A program made the position numbers and the translations under genes. Below, piece after piece: positions 1 to 12,043 of a DNA stretch of 64,000 nucleotides; position 1 is the first letter of the stretch; each line of letters opens with the position of its first letter. The notes beneath the pieces are model-generated. The model saw only the letters and a program-made list of their open reading frames with translations. It made no database searches and had not been told where the DNA came from. The stretch comes from Marinobacter adhaerens HP15 (GTDB lineage Bacteria; Pseudomonadota; Gammaproteobacteria; Pseudomonadales; Oleiphilaceae): NCBI RefSeq assembly GCF_000166295.1, contig NC_017506.1, positions 3,906,001-3,970,000 of the forward strand, read 5' to 3'.

Positions 1-7
1 AAACAGT

Positions 8-1450
8 ATGTGGCATCAATGTCTTGAAGTACTCCGGGACGAGTTTCCCGCACAACAGTTCAATACCTGGCTCAGGCCCCTGCAGTCCGATCACCGGGAG
101 GGGCAGCTGATGCTGTTCGCCCCAAACCGTTTTGTCATGGATTGGGTAAACGAAAAGTACCTGCGACGTATCGAAGAGGTGCTTAAGGATCTGAACGGTG
201 GGCAGGCGCCCCGGGTCAATATGAAAGTGGGTTCTGCACCCCGTGAAGGCGAACCGGTCAAACGGTCGGAAGCACCTGCCCGCGTCAACGGTCAGGTTCA
301 GGAAGAGGCCGGCAGCCGGGTAACCGAAGAAGAAAAAGGCGTGGCCGCCACCGTTGCATCCACACCATCCGTGCGCCCGAAGAGTGACACCCAGCGGCGT
401 CCGGTTCAGGTTGAAGGTGACATCAAACACCAAAGCTTCCTCAACGAGGGGTTCACCTTCGAAACCTTTGTGGAAGGCAAATCCAACCAGCTGGCCCGTG
501 CCGCATCCATGCAGGTGGCCGAGAATCCGGGTGGAGCCTACAACCCTCTGTTTTTGTATGGCGGTGTTGGTCTTGGTAAAACACACCTTATGCATGCGAT
601 CGGAAACGAAATTGTCCGTCGTAACCCCAAGGCGAAGGTGGCCTATCTCCGTTCGGAGCGTTTTGTTGCCGATATGGTGAAGGCATTGCAGCTCAACGCC
701 ATCAACGAGTTCAAGCGCTATTACCGTTCAGTGGACGCGCTGTTGATTGATGATATCCAGTTCTTCGCCCGCAAGGAGCGTTCCCAGGAAGAGTTCTTTC
801 ATACCTTTAATGCGTTGTTGGAAGGCGGGCAGCAGGTAATTGTTACCTGCGATCGGTTTCCGAAAGAAATTGTGGATATGGAAGAGCGACTCAAATCGCG
901 GTTTGGCTGGGGCCTGACGGTGATGGTAGAGCCGCCGGAACTGGAAACGCGGGTTGCCATTTTGATGAAAAAGGCTGATCAGGCCAACGTGAAGCTCAGC
1001 AGCGAAGCGGCCTTTTTTATTGCCCAGAAGATTCGTTCAAACGTTCGGGAGCTCGAAGGCGCGCTTCGTCTGGTGATAGCGAATGCTCACTTCACTGGCT
1101 CTGAAATCACGCCTCCGTTTATCCGGGAGAGCCTGAAAGACCTGTTGGCGCTGCACGAGAAACAGGTGAGCATCGACAACATTCAGCGCACGGTGGCGGA
1201 ATATTACAAGATCAAGGTGGCCGACCTTCTCTCCAAGCGCCGGACTCGAACGGTGACCCGGCCAAGACAGGTCGCCATGGCGTTGTCGAAGGAGCTGACC
1301 AATCACAGCTTGCCGGAGATTGGTGATGCCTTTGGCGGGCGTGACCACACCACCGTATTGCATGCGTGCAAGAAAATCGTGGAGTTGCAGGAGACTGATC
1401 CGGGCATCCGCGAGGATTATCAGAATTTTATGAGACTGCTGACCACCTGA
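8..1450 (+). CDS. dnaA: Chromosomal replication initiator DnaA (5' end probably cut by window edge)
   Basis: DnaA is the AAA+ ATPase that binds DnaA boxes at oriC, melts the origin and loads DnaB helicase. Visible are the N-terminal domain I ([20 protein letters not shown]), a variable linker rich in Glu, Pro and Thr, the AAA+ core with Walker [10 protein letters not shown] and Walker [10 protein letters not shown], and the C-terminal DNA-binding motif [14 protein letters not shown]. The frame is open back to base 2 and the two codons before this ATG read Asn-Ser. Relatives start a few residues earlier (pattern Met-Pro-Asn-Ser-x-Trp), so the real start probably lies just outside the window. 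dnaN follows after 55 bases on the same strand, the classic origin operon order. Identification is certain; only the start is open. Confidence 0.98.
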   Translation: MWHQCLEVLRDEFPAQQFNTWLRPLQSDHREGQLMLFAPNRFVMDWVNEKYLRRIEEVLKDLNGGQAPRVNMKVGSAPREGEPVKRSEAPARVNGQVQEEAGSRVTEEEKGVAATVASTPSVRPKSDTQRRPVQVEGDIKHQSFLNEGFTFETFVEGKSNQLARAASMQVAENPGGAYNPLFLYGGVGLGKTHLMHAIGNEIVRRNPKAKVAYLRSERFVADMVKALQLNAINEFKRYYRSVDALLIDDIQFFARKERSQEEFFHTFNALLEGGQQVIVTCDRFPKEIVDMEERLKSRFGWGLTVMVEPPELETRVAILMKKADQANVKLSSEAAFFIAQKIRSNVRELEGALRLVIANAHFTGSEITPPFIRESLKDLLALHEKQVSIDNIQRTVAEYYKIKVADLLSKRRTRTVTRPRQVAMALSKELTNHSLPEIGDAFGGRDHTTVLHACKKIVELQETDPGIREDYQNFMRLLTT

Positions 1451-1505
1451 TGCCGGGCGTTGGCGAACAACATTCACCCTTCCAACATAAAGAAAGCTGA
1501 GTGCC

Positions 1506-2609
1506 ATGAAACTGACGATCAGCCGTGAATCCCTGCTTACCCCGCTGCAAAGCATTGCTGGCGTGGTGGAAAAGAAACAGACCATGCCCGTGCTCTCCAA
1601 CGTCTTGCTGGTGGCCGAGGACAATACCCTGACCCTGACCGGTACCAATATGGAAGTGGAACTGGTGGCGCGGGTAACACCGGTGCATGTAGATCAGCCC
1701 GGCCGGATTACCGTTCCGGCCCGCAAGCTGTCCGATATCTCCCGGGCCCTTGGTGACGAGGCGCCGATGGAGCTGTCGCTTGAAGGCGATCGGTTGCACC
1801 TGCGGTGTGGCGCCAGCCACTTTACCCTGTCGACCCTGCCGGCGGAGCACTTTCCGAACGTGGAAGACGAAGACGAGAGCTTCCGTCTGGAATTGCCCCA
1901 GAAAGAACTCGGCCGAATGCTTGATGCCACGGCGTTCGCCATGGCTCAGCAGGACGTGCGCTACTACCTGAATGGACTGTTGCTGGAAGTGGACAAGGAC
2001 CATGTGCGGACGGTAGCTACCGACGGCCATCGACTGGCCATGGCACACCTGGAACTGGCCACCAACTGCCCGGAGCTGCGTCAGGTTATTGTTCCGCGCA
2101 AAGGGGTACTGGAACTGGCCCGGTTGCTCGATGATGTGGAAACACCGGTGACCCTGGTTATTGGCGATAACCACCTGCGAGCGACGGTGGGGTCTTATAC
2201 CTTCACCTCGAAACTGATTGAAGGCAAATTTCCCGACTACAATCGCGTAATTCCGCGCGGGGGCGACAAGATCGTCCTGGCGGACCGCGCCACCTTAAAG
2301 AATACCCTGCAACGGGCGGGCATCCTGTCCCACGAGAACATCCGCGGCGTGCGCTTGAACCTGGCATCCAATGAACTCCAGGTATTTGCCAACAACCCGG
2401 ATCAGGAACAGGCCGAAGACGCGCTGCCGGTGGACTATCAGGGCGAATCCCTGCAAATCGGTTTTAATGTAGGCTATCTGGTGGATGTCATGAACGCGCT
2501 GGATGAGGACCAGGTAAAAATAACCCTGTCGAATCCGAACAGCAGTGCGTTGATAGAGGCGCAAAACGATAACCGTTGCCTCTATGTTGTCATGCCCATG
2601 AGGCTGTAG
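1506..2609 (+). CDS. dnaN: DNA polymerase III beta sliding clamp
   Basis: The beta clamp forms a ring dimer around DNA and tethers polymerase III and many repair proteins. The 367-residue length is the family norm, and the sequence fits three repeated clamp folds from start (MKLTISRESLLTPLQSIAGV) to the conserved C-terminus ending YVVMPMRL, where the peptide-binding pocket forms. The start is preceded by a purine-rich stretch (AAAGAAAGCTGAG). It lies 55 bases behind dnaA. The downstream ABC1 kinase gene begins a few bases after its stop, with the Shine-Dalgarno sequence of the kinase touching the dnaN stop codon, so co-transcription is likely. Confidence 0.98.
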   Translation: MKLTISRESLLTPLQSIAGVVEKKQTMPVLSNVLLVAEDNTLTLTGTNMEVELVARVTPVHVDQPGRITVPARKLSDISRALGDEAPMELSLEGDRLHLRCGASHFTLSTLPAEHFPNVEDEDESFRLELPQKELGRMLDATAFAMAQQDVRYYLNGLLLEVDKDHVRTVATDGHRLAMAHLELATNCPELRQVIVPRKGVLELARLLDDVETPVTLVIGDNHLRATVGSYTFTSKLIEGKFPDYNRVIPRGGDKIVLADRATLKNTLQRAGILSHENIRGVRLNLASNELQVFANNPDQEQAEDALPVDYQGESLQIGFNVGYLVDVMNALDEDQVKITLSNPNSSALIEAQNDNRCLYVVMPMRL

Positions 2610-2624
2610 GAGGAGATGAGATTG

Positions 2625-3896
2625 ATGAGTACCGTAACGAATGGAATCAAAGGCGCCTTCAGGATTGGCCAGACTGTGTCGGTACTCGGGCGCACCGGGA
2701 TCAACTGGCTTCGGGGGGATCGCCCTCCAACGCCGCGCTTGCTGAGGCAGACGTTTGAATCCCTCGGTGCAACCTACATCAAACTGGGACAGTTCATTGC
2801 CAGCTCCCCGACGTTTTTCCCTAAGGAGTATGTCGAGGAGTTCCAGCACTGCCTGGACAGAACACCCAACCTGCCCTTTGGTGTGATCAAGAGAATTATC
2901 CGGGAAGAGCTTGGTCGGCCCCTGGAGGAAGTCTATTCGGAAATCGATCCGGTGGCCCTGGCGTCGGCATCGATTGCCCAGGTTCACGCCGCGCGTCTGG
3001 TATCCGGTGAAGAAGTGGTGATCAAGGTTCAGAAGCCGGGTGTGGAAAACATTCTCTTAACCGATCTGAACTTCCTGTACCTGTCTGCCCGTATTCTGGA
3101 AACTCTGGCACCGAAACTGTCCTGGACCTCCATGTCCGGTATCGTCGAGGAAATCCAGCGGACCATGATGGAAGAGTGCGATTTCATCAAGGAAGCGAAC
3201 AACCTGAAGGTGTTCCGGGATTTTCTGCATGATACCCATAATGAAGATGCGGCAGTACCGAGGGTGTTCGAACACTGCAGCACCCGGCGGATCCTGACCA
3301 TGGAGCGGTTCCACGGTGTGTCCCTGACCGATCTGGAAAGTATCCGCGGTTACGCCCGTGATCCGGAGCGAACCCTGATCACGGCCATGAACACCTGGTT
3401 CTCCAGTCTGACCCAATGTGAGTTTTTCCACGCGGATGTGCATGCCGGCAACCTGATGGTTCTCAAGGACGGTCGGGTTGGTTTTATCGACTTCGGAATT
3501 GTTGGTCGTATCAAGCCGGATACCTGGCAGGCGGTGAGCGATTTCATTTCAGCCGTTATGGTTGGGAATTTCGAGGGAATGGCCGACGCGATGATCCGAA
3601 TCGGTATTACCCGCCAGACGGTTCGGGTAGATGATCTGGCCAGCGATTTGAGACGGCTGTACCAGCAGATGGATCGAATGGTGCCCGACGAGGTTCCCTA
3701 TGAGGCGGAGCAGGCAGAAGACGATGTTAATCATATCCTGATGGATATGGTTAAGATCGGCGAAAGCCATGGCCTGCATTTTCCAAGGGAATTTGCTTTG
3801 CTACTGAAACAGTTCCTGTATTTCGATCGCTATGTTCACATCCTTGCACCAGAAATGGATGTGTTCATGGACGAACGGTTGAACATGCTCCACTGA
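2625..3896 (+). CDS. ABC1/AarF/UbiB-family atypical kinase between dnaN and recF
   Basis: This is a member of the ABC1 (AarF/UbiB/COQ8) family of atypical protein-kinase-like ATPases. Members support ubiquinone and lipid metabolism, but the exact substrate of most is unknown. Family motifs are visible: KxGQ (YIKLGQF), the Ala-rich loop replacing the glycine-rich loop (ALASASIAQVHAA), the ATP-binding lysine in VIKVQKPG, the catalytic loop HADVHAGNLM and the metal-binding DFG (FIDFGIVGRI). At about 423 residues it is shorter than E. coli UbiB (546) and I see no C-terminal membrane helices. It is therefore more like a soluble paralogue than UbiB itself. Start choice is uncertain: ATG 2616 is only 2 bases from GGAGG (2609-2613), TTG 2622 is 8 and ATG 2625 is 11. 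A strong terminator follows at 3933. Its place in the dnaN-recF interval is unusual. Confidence 0.9.
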   Translation: MSTVTNGIKGAFRIGQTVSVLGRTGINWLRGDRPPTPRLLRQTFESLGATYIKLGQFIASSPTFFPKEYVEEFQHCLDRTPNLPFGVIKRIIREELGRPLEEVYSEIDPVALASASIAQVHAARLVSGEEVVIKVQKPGVENILLTDLNFLYLSARILETLAPKLSWTSMSGIVEEIQRTMMEECDFIKEANNLKVFRDFLHDTHNEDAAVPRVFEHCSTRRILTMERFHGVSLTDLESIRGYARDPERTLITAMNTWFSSLTQCEFFHADVHAGNLMVLKDGRVGFIDFGIVGRIKPDTWQAVSDFISAVMVGNFEGMADAMIRIGITRQTVRVDDLASDLRRLYQQMDRMVPDEVPYEAEQAEDDVNHILMDMVKIGESHGLHFPREFALLLKQFLYFDRYVHILAPEMDVFMDERLNMLH

Positions 3897-3932
3897 GGCT
3901 GTCGCCTTGAGCGATTGGCTTTTGTACACTAG

Positions 3933-3969
3933 GGCAGCGTTACCGACGGGAAGGTAACGCTGCCTTTTT
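3933..3969 (+). terminator. Rho-independent terminator after the ABC1 kinase gene
   Basis: A perfect 12-bp stem (GGCAGCGTTACC, 3933-3944, pairing with 3953-3964) with an 8-base loop is followed by five T residues. It sits 36 bases after the kinase stop and 55 bases before recF. It should end the dnaA-dnaN-kinase transcript and implies that recF-gyrB has its own promoter in the remaining gap. Confidence 0.9.
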
Positions 3970-4024
3970 CGTTAAAGGGTTTTGTGTTGTTTCCTGCCCT
4001 CATCCCCTTCGAGTCTGCTTTTCT

Positions 4025-7622
<3,598 letters not shown>

Positions 7623-7643
7623 TCACAACCGTCCAAAAGGCAC

Positions 7644-7686
7644 AAAAAAAAGCGGCGAAGGCTTCAAACCTTCGCCGCTTTTTTTG
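7644..7686. terminator. Bidirectional terminator between gyrB and the membrane protein gene
   Basis: An 11-bp perfect stem (AGCGGCGAAGG, 7651-7661, pairing with 7669-7679) with a 7-base loop has an A-run on the left and a T-run on the right. It can therefore end gyrB transcription on the plus strand and the convergent membrane-protein gene on the minus strand. Confidence 0.92.
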
Positions 7687-7722
7687 TTTTCGATCCCGTG
7701 CGGCAACGATCCACCGGAGGTT

Positions 7723-8487
7723 TTATTTACCGGTGCTCGATTCCGACGATTCGTTTCTCTCCCTCTCTTTCTCGGCCAGATGCGGTGCCATCACTTCTTC
7801 CAGCGTGTACCCGGTCAGCCGGCGGATGGTGCGCCAGAGATAATAAAAGATCAGCATCATCATAATCATGGAAGGAATGGCGATCATGGGATAGCTCACC
7901 AGGGTCATCCGACCAAGCTCTTCATTGAACGCCTCAGTACCGGACGGGCTTACCACGATCCATTTGGCAATCACGTAGTTCATGATGGATGAAAACAGGA
8001 AGGTGCCCGCAAAGAAGTAACTCGCCTTGAGCAGGCGGGCCTCGAATTCCTCAACCCGATTGTGTTCTTCAAGGGTCTTATGGATCTTATCGACATCCAG
8101 AACACTTGGGTTATACAGAAGGGTGCGTACCAGAGGGTACTTGGTTCGTGTGGAAGCCAGTACCGCCAGACCTATAATCGCGGGAATCGCGGCTTCCTTG
8201 ATGGCTAACCAACCCGCATCCAGCTCAAGCAGGCCAATGCCGCCTGTCAGCCCGACACTGACCAAACCGAGTACCGCAATGAAGTTTTTCTTGCGGTACT
8301 TGATCAGTTCGAACAACCCCCAGCCCAGTGGAAACGCCAGGCCGATGACCAGTGCGTTCACGCTGCCCAGATGTTCTTCGCCACTGAACTTCATCAGGAT
8401 AACGGATGGAATGATAATACTGACCAGCAAGTCGACCCAGGGCCTTGGCTTGTGGTCCGGAACGTTGGCGGAGCTCGGAGACGTCAT
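7723..8487 (-). CDS. Six-helix inner-membrane protein, VC0807-like family
   Basis: This 254-residue protein has about six hydrophobic segments: residues roughly 18-33, 43-62, 68-87, 96-112, a pair around 150-172, and 195-218. It ends in a charged tail rich in Glu, Arg and Ser. The shape and the N-terminal pattern (a membrane segment ending IIPSVILMKFS) fit the uncharacterised VC0807 family, which is sometimes placed near intracellular-septation or MFS-like proteins. No transport motif is recognised, so no substrate is proposed. It stands alone, converging on gyrB, with an intergenic stretch and a minus-strand terminator on its upstream side. Confidence 0.75.
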   Translation of the reverse strand: MTSPSSANVPDHKPRPWVDLLVSIIIPSVILMKFSGEEHLGSVNALVIGLAFPLGWGLFELIKYRKKNFIAVLGLVSVGLTGGIGLLELDAGWLAIKEAAIPAIIGLAVLASTRTKYPLVRTLLYNPSVLDVDKIHKTLEEHNRVEEFEARLLKASYFFAGTFLFSSIMNYVIAKWIVVSPSGTEAFNEELGRMTLVSYPMIAIPSMIMMMLIFYYLWRTIRRLTGYTLEEVMAPHLAEKERERNESSESSTGK

Positions 8488-8630
8488 GTTCTAGCCTGAT
8501 TGGTGAAACTGGAGCAGGCCGGAAGGCACTGCCGGAGTAGTCTGGGCAGTATACGATGAATCCAAGTGTGGACGTAACCGCCGTCACCGCACACAGAAGC
8601 GGCGGGTTGACTGAATAGACGCTTTCCAAA

Positions 8631-8665
8631 CGGGCATAAAAAAACCGGGCTTATGCCCGGCTTTT
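8631..8665 (-). terminator. Terminator after the GABA aminotransferase gene, with alternative pairing
   Basis: On the minus strand a GCCGGGC/GCCCGG hairpin (8645-8660) runs into a seven-T tract (complement of 8638-8644). The outer sequence CGGGCATAA (8631-8639) can instead pair with TTATGCCCG (8651-8659), giving two mutually exclusive stems. It lies between the stop of the aminotransferase gene and the divergent-side gap. Confidence 0.85.
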
Positions 8666-8692
8666 CTGTTTCCTCTTGAACGTCAGCGCCGA

Positions 8693-9970
8693 TCAGGCAC
8701 CCACTTCCTTGAGGCTTTCTTCCACAATCGCCAGCCCTTCTTCCAGCACCTCGTCTTCGATGGTGACCGGCATCAGGAACCGCAAGGTGTTGCCGTACAT
8801 ACCACAGCTCAGGAGAATCAGACCCTTCTCCTTCGCCTTCTTGGTTACCGCCGCTGCCAGTTCCGGCTTGGGCGTACGGCTTTCCTTGCTTTCCACCAGC
8901 TCAAACGCAGCCATGGGACCGAGGTTGCGCACATTGTCGACGTGGGCAAACTGTTCCTGCCACTGGCTGAAGCGCTGCTTCAGTTTTTCGCCCAGCGCCT
9001 GGGACTTGCCGAGGATGTCCTCTTCCTTGAACACGTCGAATACGGCCAGGGCTGCTGCACAGGCGGTCGGGCTGCCCGTGTAGGTGCCGCCCAGAGAGTT
9101 CGGGCCGGACGCGTCCATGTACTTGTCGGTACCGACGATGGCGGAAATCGGCATGCCATCAGCCATACTCTTGGCCATGGTCATCAGATCCGGCTCAACG
9201 CCACTGTGCTCGATGGCAAACATCTTGCCGGTCCGGCCAAAGCCGCTCTGCACTTCGTCTGCGATCATCAGGATATCGTTCTCGTCGCAGATCTTGCGGA
9301 TTTCCTTGAGGAAGCTGGTCGGAGCCGCGTAGAAGCCGCCCTCACCCAGCACCGGCTCGATAACGATCGCTGCGGTGTTGTGGGCCGGGGAATCGGCTTT
9401 CATGGCCATTTTCAGGCCGCGCAGTGCTTCATCTTCACTGACGCCGTGGTACGGAACCGGATAAGGCGCGCGATAAACGGTGCCGGGCATGGGGCCGAAA
9501 TCCGTCTGGTACGGCGCTGCCTTACCGTTCATGGCCATGGTGTAGAAGGTCCGGCCGTGATAACCACCGTCGAAGCAGATGACGTTGGTTTTGCCAGTCG
9601 CTGCACGGGCGATCTTCATGGCGTTTTCCAGAGCCTCGGCACCGGAGTTGGCCAGCATTACCTTGGCGTGGCCACGCACAGGAACCACACCGCTGAGCTT
9701 CTCCGCCAGTTTCACGTAGCCCTCATAGGGCATAACCGTCTGGCAGGTATGCATCAGCTTGTCCAGCTGTGCCTTGACCGCTTCCACCACCTTCGGGTGG
9801 CGATGGCCGATGTTCAGTACGCCGATGCCGCCGGCGAAATCGATCATGCGCTTGCCGTCTGCATCCCACAGCTCTGCATTCGTTGCATGGTCGGCAAACT
9901 GTTCATTGGGACTTGCCGCGCCCGCCGCAACGTAGCGTTCTTTGAGTGCCTGCAATTCTTTATTGCTCAC
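8693..9970 (-). CDS. gabT: 4-aminobutyrate--2-oxoglutarate aminotransferase
   Basis: This is a class III PLP-dependent aminotransferase, best match GabT, which moves the amino group of GABA to 2-oxoglutarate giving succinate semialdehyde and glutamate. Visible are the PLP phosphate-binding region (NSGAEALENAMKIAR), GGYHGRT, the aspartate in MIADEVQSGFGRTG and the Schiff-base lysine K267 in MTMAKSMADG. I chose GTG at 9970 rather than an upstream start. It has AGGGAGA 8 bases before it, begins SNKELQALKERYVAAG like other GabT proteins, and gives 425 residues, the usual length. No gabD partner is nearby; it may serve other omega-amino acids. The ABC transporter gene on the same strand ends 89 bases upstream. 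Confidence 0.9.
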   Translation of the reverse strand: MSNKELQALKERYVAAGAASPNEQFADHATNAELWDADGKRMIDFAGGIGVLNIGHRHPKVVEAVKAQLDKLMHTCQTVMPYEGYVKLAEKLSGVVPVRGHAKVMLANSGAEALENAMKIARAATGKTNVICFDGGYHGRTFYTMAMNGKAAPYQTDFGPMPGTVYRAPYPVPYHGVSEDEALRGLKMAMKADSPAHNTAAIVIEPVLGEGGFYAAPTSFLKEIRKICDENDILMIADEVQSGFGRTGKMFAIEHSGVEPDLMTMAKSMADGMPISAIVGTDKYMDASGPNSLGGTYTGSPTACAAALAVFDVFKEEDILGKSQALGEKLKQRFSQWQEQFAHVDNVRNLGPMAAFELVESKESRTPKPELAAAVTKKAKEKGLILLSCGMYGNTLRFLMPVTIEDEVLEEGLAIVEESLKEVGA

Positions 9971-10059
9971 TTTGCCATTCTCCCTGGGTTCAGGTTCGAA
10001 AGTTTCACCTAACAGTGTAAGTAGTACGGTCACAGGAAACAAACCGACTATTGTCGCCC

Positions 10060-11813
10060 TCAGGCCGCATTGTCCCGGAATTGCAGTTTTGCCAGGCGTT
10101 GATAGAGGGCGTTATGGCGCATCAGTTCATCATGGGTGCCCACCGCCAGCAGGCGTCCCTGGTCCATAACCGCAATCCGGTCCGCGTCCCGGACCGTGGC
10201 CAGTCGATGGGCAATCACCAGGGTGGTACGCCCGGCAGTGAGAGCTGGCATCGCTTGCTGGATCAGGTTCTCGCTCTCCGCGTCCAGTGCGCTGGTGGCC
10301 TCATCCAGCAACAGCACTGGCGCATCGGCCAGAAGCGCCCGGGCGATGGCAAGACGCTGCTTCTGGCCACCGGACAGGCCCAGGCCAGCATCCCCGAGTG
10401 GCGTCCCGTAGCCCTTTGGCAGGCTCTGGATGAAATCATGGGCATGGGCGACCTTCGCAGCCTGCTCGACATCCTGCTGGCTGGCATCAGGCCGGGCGTA
10501 ACGGATGTTGTCGGCCACCGTGCCATGGAACAGGGCTGGATTCTGGGGCACCAGGGAAAAACACCGGCGCAGCGCATCGAGAGACAGATCGGCAGTGTCG
10601 ACGCCATCGAGCAGAATTCGGCCCTCTGTCGGCTGATAGAAGTGCAGCAGCAAATCGAACAGCGTGGATTTTCCGGCTCCGGACGGCCCCACCAGGGCCA
10701 GGGTCTCGCCGGCCCTGACCTCCAGCGAAAGATCTGTCAGCGCGGGCTGTTCCAGCCGCCCCGGGTAACTGAAGCTCAGCCGCTCAATCCGGATTGCCCC
10801 CTGAACGTGTTCAGGGAGTGTCTGTGTCGACGCTTTGCGTTCAAACGCCGGCTCAGTCTGTAACAGTTCAAACAGCCGCGCCGCCGAGCCTGCAGCCCTC
10901 TGCAACTCGCCGATGACCTCGCTGATGGCGCCGGCAGCAACACCCACCAGCAGACTGTAGAAGACAAAGGCCGCCAGCTCACCCGGGCTGATCCGGCCGT
11001 GAATAACGTCCAGGCCCCCTATCCAGATGACGATGCCCACAGCGCCCATCACCAGGGAGATGGCCAGTGTGGTCAGCCAGGCGCGCTGACGGATACGCTG
11101 GCGGGCAATCTCGAACGCCCGTTCAGACACTTCGGAAAAATACTTGCGGTCGTGGGGCTGATGGTTGAAGGCCTGAACGGTCTTGATCTGGGTAAGGTTC
11201 TCGCCCACGTAGCTGCCGACATCGGCAACCCGGTCCTGGCTTAAACGGGAAAGAGCCCGCACCCGCCGGCCATAGAACAGAATAGGCGCGATCACCAGGG
11301 GAAAGCCCAGCAGAATAATGCTCGCCAGTTTGGCGTTGGTGATGAACAGCAGCAGCAACCCCCGACCAGCATCAGGGCATTGCGCAGCGCAATGGAAACC
11401 GTGGAGCCAATCACCGACTGCAGAACCGTGGTATCGGCAGTGAACCGGGACTGGATTTCCAGGGCCCGGTTCTGCTCGAAAAAGCCCGGATGAAGATCAA
11501 TCAGGTGGTTGAAGACTTTTTTGCGAATATCCGCCACCACCCGTTCGCCGATCCAGGAAACGAGATAGAACCGGGCAAACGAGCCAAATGCGAGCCCCAA
11601 TACCAGGATGAAAAACAGACCGATGGCCCTGGCCAGGTTCTCCGGCGACTCGGTGGCTAATCCCTGATCGACAAGAATACGTAGACCCTGTCCTAACCCG
11701 AGTGTAATTCCGGCCGTAAAAATCAGCGCCACCAGGGCACCGGCAACAGCCCGCCGATAGGGGCTGATAAAGTCGATGACCAGTTTCAGGGCCTTGCGGT
11801 GACGAGTGTTAAT
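10060..11813 (-). pseudogene. ABC exporter (MsbA-like half-transporter) split by a one-base frameshift
   Basis: This was one half-transporter with a six-helix membrane domain fused to an ATPase, about 584 residues. The first part (11813 to about 11364) encodes the N-terminal helices (LVIDFISPYRR, then IFTAGITLGLGQG). The second part encodes the remaining helices and the ATPase: Walker A VGPSGAGKST, signature LSGGQKQRLAIARALL, Walker B VLLLDEATSALD. The phases differ by one base, and the break falls in a run of five C residues (11359-11363, G5 on the coding strand). Six would restore the frame (LMLVGGLLLLFITN). This is either a real mutation, a homopolymer read error, or a minus-one slip site. 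Upstream of residue GTG 11732 the frame continues; no ATG, GTG or TTG precedes the conserved N-terminus, but GGAGG (11820-11824) sits 6 bases before an ATT codon at 11813. Confidence 0.8.
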
Positions 11814-11908
11814 GATGTGCCTCCAACCTGATGGCTACGATAGACTCCACTCCAATACGGTTTGTACTGGCAATAAGACCTATCATACAGCTACGTAAGA
11901 GCGTGCGG

Positions 11909-12004
11909 GGCGGGATGGCCTGACAGGACCGTCGAAAGCCATGGATGGCTTTCGCCGAGCGTACAGGGACGTATTTAAAGCGTGTCCTGTCAGGCCATCC
12001 CGCC
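11909..12004. repeat. 96-bp intergenic palindromic repeat element
   Basis: A 21-bp perfect inverted repeat (11909-11929 against 11984-12004, core GGGATGGCCTGACAGGAC) encloses 54 bases. Inside is a second hairpin with a 9-bp stem (CGAAAGCCA, 11933-11941, pairing with 11946-11954) and the phrase GAGCGTACAGGGACGTATTTA. I recall similar CCATGGATGG...GCGTACAGGGACGT elements dispersed between genes in marine gammaproteobacteria, but only one copy was seen here. It lies between the divergent broken ABC gene and the Atm1-type gene. It could be a mobile REP-like element or a transcript-stabilising structure. Confidence 0.85.
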
Positions 12005-12043
12005 TCGTGCGCTCGACTACTCTGAAGTAAAAAAGGAAATCCT

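Noticed and set aside
8942..10012. Long plus-strand open frame of 356 codons opposite gabT
   Set aside because: It mirrors the well-supported aminotransferase gene, has no family resemblance, and is the usual GC-rich shadow frame.
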